Shown piece by piece: positions 18,000 through 25,776 of a stretch of DNA of 64,000 nt. Numbering within the stretch: the stretch's first letter is position 1; each line of letters opens with the position of its first letter. The notes under the pieces were generated by a model. That model was not told the origin of the DNA, did no database searches, and saw only the letters and a list, made by a program, of their open reading frames with translations. Made by a program: the position numbers and the translations under genes. The DNA comes from CAG-411 sp963643465 (GTDB lineage: Bacteria > Bacillota > Clostridia > Lachnospirales > Lachnospiraceae). The DNA is taken from the NCBI GenBank assembly GCA_963643465.1, contig CAVIJT010000010.1, forward strand, positions 62,001 to 126,000, read 5' to 3'.

Positions 18000-19748
18000 T
18001 TACTGAGTAGTATCTGATGTTTCTGTAGTAGTTTGCTCTCCTGTACTCTCCTCTGTAGAAGAAGCAGTGTCATTCTCTGTTTCTTCTTTCAAAGAAACAG
18101 CCTCATCATTAATCGCATCGAAAGACTTATATGTACATGTTATAGTAAAAGTCTGTTCTGCTTCTCCACTCTCATCATACTCTTCAGTAATATCAGGTAC
18201 AACAGCATCTTCTATACTTGGAATCTTCTGTAAATCTATTAAGAATTTTGAAATTGCAAATTTATCAGGTTTATCAGCACGAATATTTAATGCAATTACA
18301 CTTCCATCTGACGAAAATGACTCCATGGTCATATTCGTTGGCATAACTTCTGCTATTTCATCCATGAGATCATTAATCTGATAATTTCTGTTTGATGTCA
18401 TATTATACATATATGTAGAATACTCATACGCAAGTTTTGCTTGCTGATGGGTTTTATACACATTCTCAATATACACTTTACTGTTCATTTCATCTGTCAA
18501 AGAATCATTTGTATGCTTCTCGTAAAAATATCGTCCCGTAGAAACAACCATCATTCCTACTGCAACTATACATGCAGCCGCAAACACCATCCCCATAGTT
18601 TTTGCATCATTCTGTTTTACACTAGAATTTCTAGCATCTTCCGGAATAAAACCAACCGGAGCAATGGTAGCACCAATGGCAGTTAAATAATCTGCTTGGT
18701 TTCCTGCATTAACTAAACTTTTTGCAAAACTGACTGCAAATAAACTATCAATCTTCTTTACATCGTATCCAGTCTCATTGGCGAACAACACTTCAATTCC
18801 CTTAAACTTCGCACCTACACCAGTCAAATAAATAGAATTGATACGCTTGTCTGAATTTCTGGACATAAAATAATCAAGCACTCTGTTTACATTGTTCATA
18901 ATATACTGAATGGTACTTGTTACATCCTCACGACCTCTAATTTCTGACATAGTTCGATCATACGCATCTGATCCTATAGGCACTCCATAATTAGCATCGC
19001 CTCCCATATCCAAACGGGCATTGATAATATTTTCCTGCATCAAAAGTTCCATAGCATCTCTGCTATTGGTCTTTCCAAAAACAGAATTATCAAGCACAGC
19101 AGATACAATGTTCATTGCTCCATATGGAATGGTTCTCTGCAATGCAAGTTTTTCATTGTCAATTACATTTACCAACGTAGTCTGATCGTTAATCTGCACT
19201 GACACATTAACACCAGTTCCCACCTGTTTTTTCAACATCTGGTATGCACTGTTACCAATGTAATCAATGGCATTAATACGAAGTCCTGCAGTCTCTGCAA
19301 AACCATAGATGTTCTTAATTAAATTATTTGGTGCTGCCAAAAGCAATAATTTTAATTTTTTCTCATCTTTTGTGTTTACCTTGTCTAATATACTATAAGA
19401 AATAGTATATTCTGACACATCTAATGGAAAATATTCGGTTGCACTGGCATCAATAATTGCTTGAATCTTATTATCTGACACTAAAGGAATCACAACCTCA
19501 CGGTTTGCAATTTTTGTAGATGCAATAGTAATATTCACATCCTTCACCGTCATCTTTGCAGCCGCCAATTGCGATTTTAATGTCTGTGCCATCAAATCTT
19601 TATCTAAGATAAAGCCATCCTCCACAATATTTTCTGGAGTATCAAATGTTATACAATTGGTTACATGAGGATTCTTCTTTCCAGCCTCTAACTCGCACAC
19701 CTTGGTTGTATGTAAACCGATTTCTATACTTAATACTTTTTTTGCCAC
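18000..19748 (-). CDS. PilM-PilN fusion protein
   Basis: 582 residues. Residues 1 to about 370 are a PilM-type actin-like ATPase (VAKKVLSIEIGLHTTKVCEL, then DYIGNSAYQML, INSIYLTGVGAKFKGI). A membrane helix at about 384-402 (MGMVFAAACIVAVGMMVV) begins the PilN part, which has a periplasm-facing-type coiled coil and a ferredoxin-like domain (VMPTNMTMESFSSDGSVIALNI) and ends in a Ser/Thr/Glu-rich tail. The GTG at 19748 is the start because AGGAGGAGACAGAA precedes it. A similar PilMN fusion is known in Clostridioides difficile. In other bacteria PilM in the cytoplasm binds the N-terminus of PilN; here that contact is covalent. Neighbours are pilD and pilO. Confidence 0.85.
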   Translation of the reverse strand: MAKKVLSIEIGLHTTKVCELEAGKKNPHVTNCITFDTPENIVEDGFILDKDLMAQTLKSQLAAAKMTVKDVNITIASTKIANREVVIPLVSDNKIQAIIDASATEYFPLDVSEYTISYSILDKVNTKDEKKLKLLLLAAPNNLIKNIYGFAETAGLRINAIDYIGNSAYQMLKKQVGTGVNVSVQINDQTTLVNVIDNEKLALQRTIPYGAMNIVSAVLDNSVFGKTNSRDAMELLMQENIINARLDMGGDANYGVPIGSDAYDRTMSEIRGREDVTSTIQYIMNNVNRVLDYFMSRNSDKRINSIYLTGVGAKFKGIEVLFANETGYDVKKIDSLFAVSFAKSLVNAGNQADYLTAIGATIAPVGFIPEDARNSSVKQNDAKTMGMVFAAACIVAVGMMVVSTGRYFYEKHTNDSLTDEMNSKVYIENVYKTHQQAKLAYEYSTYMYNMTSNRNYQINDLMDEIAEVMPTNMTMESFSSDGSVIALNIRADKPDKFAISKFLIDLQKIPSIEDAVVPDITEEYDESGEAEQTFTITCTYKSFDAINDEAVSLKEETENDTASSTEESTGEQTTTETSDTTQ

Positions 19749-19905
19749 TTCTGTCTCCTCCTTCTCAATGTATCGTCCGCCTGGATGCCAGACCCATCGC
19801 ACAAAATTAAAGAACTCTCAAACCCCATCTTTAACTCTCTGCGATAGGAACGGCTTTTATCTTACTTGTATATATTGAAATTTCATTTCCCAAAACAAGC
19901 AATCA

Positions 19906-20658
19906 TTACAAACCAAGCAATCCCAAGTACCAATTAATAAATATATCGCCCCAAACCATCATCAAGTAAATACCCATTGCCAAATATGGTCCTAATGCCA
20001 GAACACGATCTGCATGGGATACTTTCATGCGAATGCTATGAATCACCGCACCAAGAATACAGGCAATAAAAAATGCTGCCACAATTTTCTTCCAGCCGAG
20101 AACAAGACCAGCTGCCATCATTAAAGTAGCATCTCCACCACCAATCCAATTTCCGTTAGATACTATAAATAAAATCTCCAACACCAATCCCACTGAACAC
20201 ATACCTATAATGTGCAATGGAATCTGTTGGTAATCCATTGCTGTACACACAATTCCCATGACACCAATAAATATAGTTAGCCCCAATGGTATCTCATAAG
20301 TGCGAAAATCAATAACAGAAATTACAATTAATGCTGATGTAACAAAACAATATATCACACTGAAATAATTGTTTCCATTTACAAAGAAAATAAGAAAATA
20401 CAGCAATGCATTCAGCGCCTCCACAATTGGGTACTGAATAGATATTGGCTCCCCACATTTTCTGCATTTTCCTTTTAAACATAAATAACTAAACACTGGT
20501 ATCATATCATACCATGCTAATTGATACCCACAGGAGGTACAATGTGACCGTTCCGCCACAAAGTCCTCTCCTGCAGGAATACGGAGAATTAACACATTTA
20601 GGAAACTTCCAATAAGTAAACCATATATAATTGCTAAACTATAAATTAAAATTTCCAT
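19906..20658 (-). CDS. pilD: Type IV prepilin peptidase
   Basis: 250 residues, polytopic aspartic protease that cleaves prepilin leaders and methylates the new N-terminus. The N-terminal part has the zinc-type cysteines HCTSCG and CRKCGEP on the cytoplasmic loop. The catalytic aspartates are visible in VIDFRTYEIP and GGGDATLM. About seven to eight membrane helices. Start ATG with AGGAGAG upstream. Substrates are the pilins at 12163-21181, and it lies directly after the major pilin gene. The following 157 bases up to the PilM-PilN start hold no further gene. Confidence 0.92.
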   Translation of the reverse strand: MEILIYSLAIIYGLLIGSFLNVLILRIPAGEDFVAERSHCTSCGYQLAWYDMIPVFSYLCLKGKCRKCGEPISIQYPIVEALNALLYFLIFFVNGNNYFSVIYCFVTSALIVISVIDFRTYEIPLGLTIFIGVMGIVCTAMDYQQIPLHIIGMCSVGLVLEILFIVSNGNWIGGGDATLMMAAGLVLGWKKIVAAFFIACILGAVIHSIRMKVSHADRVLALGPYLAMGIYLMMVWGDIFINWYLGLLGL

Positions 20659-20707
20659 GCTAACTCTCCTACTTCTATCATTTTTACATATCTTTCGCTA
20701 TAATATC

Positions 20708-21181
20708 CTATCTTGAGATTTCAAGTTCAGATCCGCTAGCTCCAACTTTCGCCCCAGTAATTACACCATCAGCTGTAATCACAAACGTAATATCTCCCGC
20801 TGAATAAGTTTTGCCTTTATCAGACTTAAATATAGTAGTGTCCGTAGAATCAATTCCGGCATAAGTTTCAAAAGCTTTTGTAAAATCGTTGGCAGTAGCA
20901 CCAGCTGCAACGGCTGCACTCTCTCCATCACTCAAACTTGAGTCCGCATTTAATACAACTTCATAATCTGCCATAGCAGACTCAAACGCAGTTATGCACG
21001 TATCCAATGTTGTCATATCTCTCTTCTCTCTTGATTTTTCAAGATATGGAATGAGCTGTGTACCAATCAAAGCAACCAAAATTGCCATGATAGCAATAAC
21101 AATAATCAACTCAATCATCGAAAAACCTTTCTTACCTTTCTTTTTCTGTAGTTCTCTGAACTCATTGATTTTCTTAATCAT
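20708..21181 (-). CDS. pilA: Major type IV pilin
   Basis: 157 residues from the ATG at 21181 (GGAGAG about 7 bases upstream). The basic leader is followed by KKGKKG|FSMIE with the conserved Glu at +5 and the assembly helix LIIVIAIMAILVALIGTQLI. The pseudopilin-like continuation PYLEKSREKRDMTTLDTCI is followed by a compact, low-charge C-terminal domain with short beta strands and no disulfide pair. Because it is the only pilin located among the motor genes and has a long leader region of its own (21182-21297), it is the likely main subunit. Processing is by the peptidase coded next. Confidence 0.88.
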   Translation of the reverse strand: MIKKINEFRELQKKKGKKGFSMIELIIVIAIMAILVALIGTQLIPYLEKSREKRDMTTLDTCITAFESAMADYEVVLNADSSLSDGESAAVAAGATANDFTKAFETYAGIDSTDTTIFKSDKGKTYSAGDITFVITADGVITGAKVGASGSELEISR

Positions 21182-21297
21182 AACCATCTCTCCTTTTTTC
21201 TTAAGACTTTTTTGTTATGTATGTATTTTCTGTCCCCCTGACCAAAAATACAATTTATATTAAAGTAGGTTGGTTAGACCCACATTTAATACTCTTG

Positions 21298-22509
21298 TTA
21301 TCCATTCTCAATTGCACTATACATAGTGAGCATTGGCATATAAATAGAAAGAAGAATAGCACCTACTAATACACCTAAAATTATAATAATCAAAGGTTCC
21401 AGCAAAGCAGTTAATGATGCAGTTGCTGTTTCCACTTCTTCCTCATAGTAATCAGCAATCTTAGCAAGCATACCTTCTACGTTACCAGTTTCCTCACCAA
21501 TACTTGTCATCTGATATACCATTGGCGGAAAAACTCCACTCTCACGAAGTGGCATAGAAAGTGGCACACCACGCTTTATCTCATCTATGGTATCTGTCAA
21601 TGCCTCTTTTACAATGACATTCTTAATTACCTTTGCTGTAATTTCTACTGCATCAATCAAGGAAATACCTGCTGCAAGCAATGTACTTAATGTACGTGCA
21701 AACGTAGCGGATGCAGACTTTATTGTTAAATTACTAACCGCAGGCATATTTAATGCCAGCTTGGAGAAAAACAATTGTCCATTCGGTGTCTTTCGAAACG
21801 TTTGAATAGCAAGCACGATACCTGCTACAACAATAGCCAGCAGCCACCAAAAACTCTGTACAAATTCACTCATGGCGATCATCATCCTGGTAATTCCCGG
21901 AAGTTCACTATCCAACTGTGCAAACATATCTTCAAACTGCGGAAATACTACAACTAACATTACAATTACTACCACAACTGCCACACACATAACTACAATC
22001 GGATAGACCATAGCTTTCTTTACCAAACCATTGACTTTCGCCTGCTTTTCAAACTGAATCGCCATACGTTCAAAAGAAGTTTCCAAACTACCAGATGCCT
22101 CTCCAGCTTCTACCATATGAATCAACAATGGAGGAAACGTTTCTTTATGTTTTGACATAGCAGAAGTTAAACTCTCACCCTTCTCCACATCTACTTGCAC
22201 CTGTTTGGTTGCCTCTCTAAGCACTTTATTTTCTGTCTGATCCGAAAGCATCTGCAAGGCATTTAAAATAGTAACACCTGCAGTCAAAATACTATGGAAC
22301 TGTCGACAAAAAATACTCAAATCTCTAGCTTTTACTTTCTTACTTCCAATATTAATCTCTTTGCTAAATACACTCTGTTCCTTTACAGAAATTGGTATTA
22401 ACCCTTCCGCTTTCAGAAAATCCTTCACACGCTCTTCTGTCTGCGCCTCCATAGTACCTTTCTTCTGTTTACCAGACTTATCTACCGCCATATATTCATA
22501 AGTTGCCAC
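21298..22509 (-). CDS. pilC: PilC/GspF inner-membrane platform protein
   Basis: 403 residues with two T2SSF domains. Cytoplasmic helical bundles (LSIFCRQFHSILTAGVTILNAL; ATFARTLSTLLAAGISLIDAVE) alternate with membrane helices (VVMCVAVVVVIVMLVVVF, FWWLLAIVVAGIVLAI, LLEPLIIIILGVLVGAILLSIY). Start GTG (VATYEYMAVDKSGK) with GAGAGGTGATAAT upstream. The platform couples ATP hydrolysis by PilB and PilT to pilin insertion or extraction. It lies between pilT and the major pilin. Confidence 0.93.
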   Translation of the reverse strand: MATYEYMAVDKSGKQKKGTMEAQTEERVKDFLKAEGLIPISVKEQSVFSKEINIGSKKVKARDLSIFCRQFHSILTAGVTILNALQMLSDQTENKVLREATKQVQVDVEKGESLTSAMSKHKETFPPLLIHMVEAGEASGSLETSFERMAIQFEKQAKVNGLVKKAMVYPIVVMCVAVVVVIVMLVVVFPQFEDMFAQLDSELPGITRMMIAMSEFVQSFWWLLAIVVAGIVLAIQTFRKTPNGQLFFSKLALNMPAVSNLTIKSASATFARTLSTLLAAGISLIDAVEITAKVIKNVIVKEALTDTIDEIKRGVPLSMPLRESGVFPPMVYQMTSIGEETGNVEGMLAKIADYYEEEVETATASLTALLEPLIIIILGVLVGAILLSIYMPMLTMYSAIENG

Positions 22510-22573
22510 ATTATCACCTCTCTACCATTGTACGACGGATTATAGTTACTAAATACCAAAGCATCTCGTCGCA

Positions 22574-23632
22574 CTAGAACATACGCTTTTCCAAACTTCC
22601 CGGATCCACTGCATAGGACAGAGCATGCTCTGCGTCAATCTTACGTTTTAAATATAAATCATAAATAGCATCATCCATTAACATCATGCCAGCCTTACGA
22701 TTCGTTTGAATCATAGATGGAACTTGATGAGACTTTCCTTCTCGAATCAAATTCTTAATAGCCGGATTTGCAAGCATAACCTCAAAAGCTGCCACTCGAC
22801 CTCTTCCACCTACCACAGGCATAAGCTGTTGTGAAATAACCGCTTCCAACACTTCTGCAAGCTGAATTCTAGTCTGTTGCTGCTGTTCCGGTGGAAATAC
22901 ATCAATAATACGGTCAATAGTCGGTGCCGCACCAATAGTATGTAATGTAGAAAACACCAAGTGACCTGTTTCTGCTGCTGTAAGCGCTGTCTGAATCGTA
23001 TCTAAATCTCGCATCTCACCCACAAGAATAACGTCTGGATCTTCACGAAGTGCTGCTCTAAGCGCATCTCCAAAGCCTCCAGTATCCAAACCAATTTCTC
23101 GCTGATTCATAACTGATTTTTTATGATTATGTACATATTCAATAGGATCTTCCAGCGTAATGCAATGATGTGCATAAGTCTCGTTGATAATATTCATCAT
23201 AGAAGCCAAGCTGGTAGATTTACCACTACCGGTTGGACCTGTAACAAGTACCAATCCTCTTCTAAGACCTGTAAGTCCCAATATAGAAGCTGGCAAACCT
23301 AATTGTTCCGGAGTAGGAATCTCTGTATTAATCAAACGTAATACACAAGCATAAGTTCCTCTTTGTTTAAAAACATTCACTCGGAAACGCCCTAAGTCTG
23401 GCAAGGAATAGGAAAAATCCACTTCTCCCTTTTCCACCAATATCTCTGTAGTTCTCTTAGAAAGCATTGGTTGAATGATTTTTTCTGTATCTTCCGGCAT
23501 CAATCTAGGACAAGTAACAAAATCCTGCAAAATACCATGAATTCTAAACTTAGGTGGAATACCTACTGAAATGTGCACATCCGATGCACCCCTCTGTCTA
23601 GCCTCTGCTAACAATTCTTGAATTGTAACCAT
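22574..23632 (-). CDS. pilT: PilT retraction ATPase
   Basis: 352 residues from the ATG at 23632 (AAGGGATAGAGACT upstream). Domain order is the N-terminal PAS-like domain (SDVHISVGIPPKFRIHG) and RecA-like ATPase with Walker A GPTGSGKST, Asp box ITLEDPIEYVH, Walker B VILVGEMRDLDT and His box TGHLVFSTLHT. The phrase AIRNLI-like segment near the C-terminus (ANPAIKNLIREGK) corresponds to the AIRNLIRE motif required for PilT retraction, so the pili are probably dynamic. It follows pilB by 45 bases. Confidence 0.94.
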   Translation of the reverse strand: MVTIQELLAEARQRGASDVHISVGIPPKFRIHGILQDFVTCPRLMPEDTEKIIQPMLSKRTTEILVEKGEVDFSYSLPDLGRFRVNVFKQRGTYACVLRLINTEIPTPEQLGLPASILGLTGLRRGLVLVTGPTGSGKSTSLASMMNIINETYAHHCITLEDPIEYVHNHKKSVMNQREIGLDTGGFGDALRAALREDPDVILVGEMRDLDTIQTALTAAETGHLVFSTLHTIGAAPTIDRIIDVFPPEQQQQTRIQLAEVLEAVISQQLMPVVGGRGRVAAFEVMLANPAIKNLIREGKSHQVPSMIQTNRKAGMMLMDDAIYDLYLKRKIDAEHALSYAVDPGSLEKRMF

Positions 23633-23677
23633 AGTCTCTATCCCTTCTCTCACGTGAAATAGGCAATCTGTCTTGTC

Positions 23678-25396
23678 CTACTCAAAAGCAATACGCTTCA
23701 TCTCTGCGATGGAAGTAACACCACTTAATACATACTTGGATGCTGCCACACGTAAAGTCTTCATGCCTTGTGTCATAGCCACCTTATTAATTTCATCGGC
23801 ACTTCCGTGCTTTGAAATAATCTCTTTTAACTTTGGTGTAATCTCCATAATCTCATATACACCAATTCGACCATAATAACCAGTGTTGTTACACATATGA
23901 CAACCACCAGGTTCATATATAACAGCCTCTTGCCCCTGCTGCATTCCCAATGTTTCTAAATCTACTGCATCTGCAATACGACTCCTCTTACACTTTGGGC
24001 ATAATCTTCGAACCAATCGCTGTGCAATAACACCTACAACCGAATCTGCAATCAAATATGGTTCAATTCCCATATCCTCCAAACGAGTAATGGTACTAGC
24101 AGAACTGTTTGTATGCAATGTACTTACTACCAAATGTCCGGTAATAGACGCTTTAACTGCAATTTCCGCTGTTTCATTATCTCGAATCTCTCCAATCATA
24201 ATGATATCCGGATCTTGTCGCAAAATAGAACGAAGTGCATTGGCAAAAGTCATATCTGCCTTATTATTTACCTGTACCTGATTAATACCATCTATATTTG
24301 CCTCTACCGGATCTTCTACTGTGATAATATTTACATCTTCTGTATTTAACTCACTTAACGCGGTATACAAAGTAGTAGACTTACCACTACCAGTCGGTCC
24401 TGTTACCAAAATAATACCATGAGGATGGGATAAAATACGGTCAAACTGTACTAACTCATCCGGTGCCAATCCCAAATCCTTCTTATCTCTATTCAACGCC
24501 TTCTTCTGAGTCAAACGCATAACAATTTTCTCACCATATACTGTAGGTAATACAGACACACGGATATCATATTCTACATTATCTACTATACTGGTAATAC
24601 GACCATCCTGTGGTTTTCTCTTCTCAGAAATATCCATTCCGCCAATGATCTTTACACGCGCCACAATGGCATTTAATAACTCAATATCATACTGCATCGC
24701 TTTTTGAAGTACACCATCTACACGAAAACGTACCCTTACACGATCTTCCAATGGTTCTATATGTATATCTGAACTTCGCTGTCTGGCAGCCTGTTCTATA
24801 ATCTTATTCACTAACTGTACAATTGGAGCATTGCTTACATCTGCATTCTCTATCTCTTCTTCTTTTCGTCGCTCCGCATACAGTTCTTTTCGTTCTTTGG
24901 CAAACTGCTCAGCTGCCTTCATAGCCTCTGTGTTACCAAAATACTTATCAATTGCCGTTGTGATATCCCTTGGTGTAGAAATAACTGGTTCAATCTGAAA
25001 ATTAGTAAGGATTGCTAGGTCATCCACCGCAACAATATCTAATGGATCTGCCATGGCAACCCGCAACACATTCATATTCTCAATACTAAAAGCAAAAGGT
25101 AGCAATGTATTCTTACGAAGTACATCCTCTCTAACCAGTTTCAAAATTTCTTCCGGTATCTTTATCTCGGAAAGTTTTACACGATCCAAAGATAACTGTC
25201 GCTGTAAAGCCGTTACAATATCGTCCTCTGTTGTCATATTTAGTTCCACAAGAACAGCACCAAGTTTCTTACCCATACCACGCTGCTTCTCCAGCGCTTC
25301 TGTAAGCTGTTCCTCTGTAATCACGCCCTCTGATATTAAAATATCACCCAGACGTTTCTTTTTTCTTCCTCGTTGTTCTGAAAATTGAATAGCCAT
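23678..25396 (-). CDS. pilB: PilB/GspE assembly ATPase with MshEN-like N-terminal domain
   Basis: 572 residues. The N-terminal domain has two MshEN-type motifs: RLGDILISEGVITEEQ followed by LTEALEKQ, and KLGAVLVELNMTTEDD followed by IVTALQRQ. In MshE-type ATPases this motif binds c-di-GMP. The ATPase core shows SSDIHIEP, Walker A GPTGSGKST, ITVEDPVEANIDG, Walker B IIMIGEIRDNETAE and TGHLVVSTLHTN. A zinc-binding pair CPKC ... CHMC follows near residue 480. The ATG at 25396 (MAIQFSEQRG) has AAGGACGG about 12 bases upstream; longer in-frame starts would fall into the leader. First gene of the pilus operon, about 85 bases from the predicted transcription start. Confidence 0.94.
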   Translation of the reverse strand: MAIQFSEQRGRKKKRLGDILISEGVITEEQLTEALEKQRGMGKKLGAVLVELNMTTEDDIVTALQRQLSLDRVKLSEIKIPEEILKLVREDVLRKNTLLPFAFSIENMNVLRVAMADPLDIVAVDDLAILTNFQIEPVISTPRDITTAIDKYFGNTEAMKAAEQFAKERKELYAERRKEEEIENADVSNAPIVQLVNKIIEQAARQRSSDIHIEPLEDRVRVRFRVDGVLQKAMQYDIELLNAIVARVKIIGGMDISEKRKPQDGRITSIVDNVEYDIRVSVLPTVYGEKIVMRLTQKKALNRDKKDLGLAPDELVQFDRILSHPHGIILVTGPTGSGKSTTLYTALSELNTEDVNIITVEDPVEANIDGINQVQVNNKADMTFANALRSILRQDPDIIMIGEIRDNETAEIAVKASITGHLVVSTLHTNSSASTITRLEDMGIEPYLIADSVVGVIAQRLVRRLCPKCKRSRIADAVDLETLGMQQGQEAVIYEPGGCHMCNNTGYYGRIGVYEIMEITPKLKEIISKHGSADEINKVAMTQGMKTLRVAASKYVLSGVTSIAEMKRIAFE

Positions 25397-25487
25397 ACGC
25401 AAAACCGTCCTTAATAAGTATGTTGAATGTAATTTTTCAAAGTTTACTTTGTACAGAAGCACAACAGTAACTCAGAAATATATCTAT

Positions 25488-25516
25488 ATTATACTAGCTT
25501 TTTAAAGCCTTATCAA
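25488..25516 (-). promoter_or_regulatory. Sigma-A promoter of the type IV pilus operon
   Basis: TTGATA (25511-25516) and TATAAT (25488-25493) on the minus strand with a 17-base spacer. Transcription would start near 25481 and leave an 85-base leader before pilB. The 380 bases between pilB and pnp hold nothing else except the pnp terminator; I see no c-di-GMP riboswitch core there. Confidence 0.75.
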
Positions 25517-25686
25517 GTCCTGTACGTGAAATTTAACAAATAATTAGTATTTTTCGAAAGTTTTATATACATATTTTCGCACTTTTTACAGTTTCTACCA
25601 GCTTCATATGAACGTTTTGCCTTTTTATCATTTATTTCCAATCTTTTTTCACCTTTTGTGAATATTACAATTTTGTGAACAAAAAT

Positions 25687-25719
25687 AGAGAGATTATTGC
25701 ATTTTGCAATAATCTCTCT
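25687..25719 (-). terminator. Intrinsic terminator of pnp
   Basis: Perfect 15-base stem AGAGAGATTATTGCA (25687-25701)/TGCAATAATCTCTCT (25705-25719) with a 3-base loop. On the minus strand ATTTTTG follows. It lies 58 bases beyond the pnp stop codon and isolates the pilus promoter. Confidence 0.85.
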
Positions 25720-25776
25720 TCAAATCTCATGTATTATAAATCCTAACTCAAAGGTATCCACACAAAATTCTATTAA

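Noticed and set aside
25397..25487. c-di-GMP riboswitch ahead of the pilus operon
   Set aside because: Such elements precede pilus genes in some clostridia, so I looked for one; the leader is only about 85 bases and lacks the conserved core.
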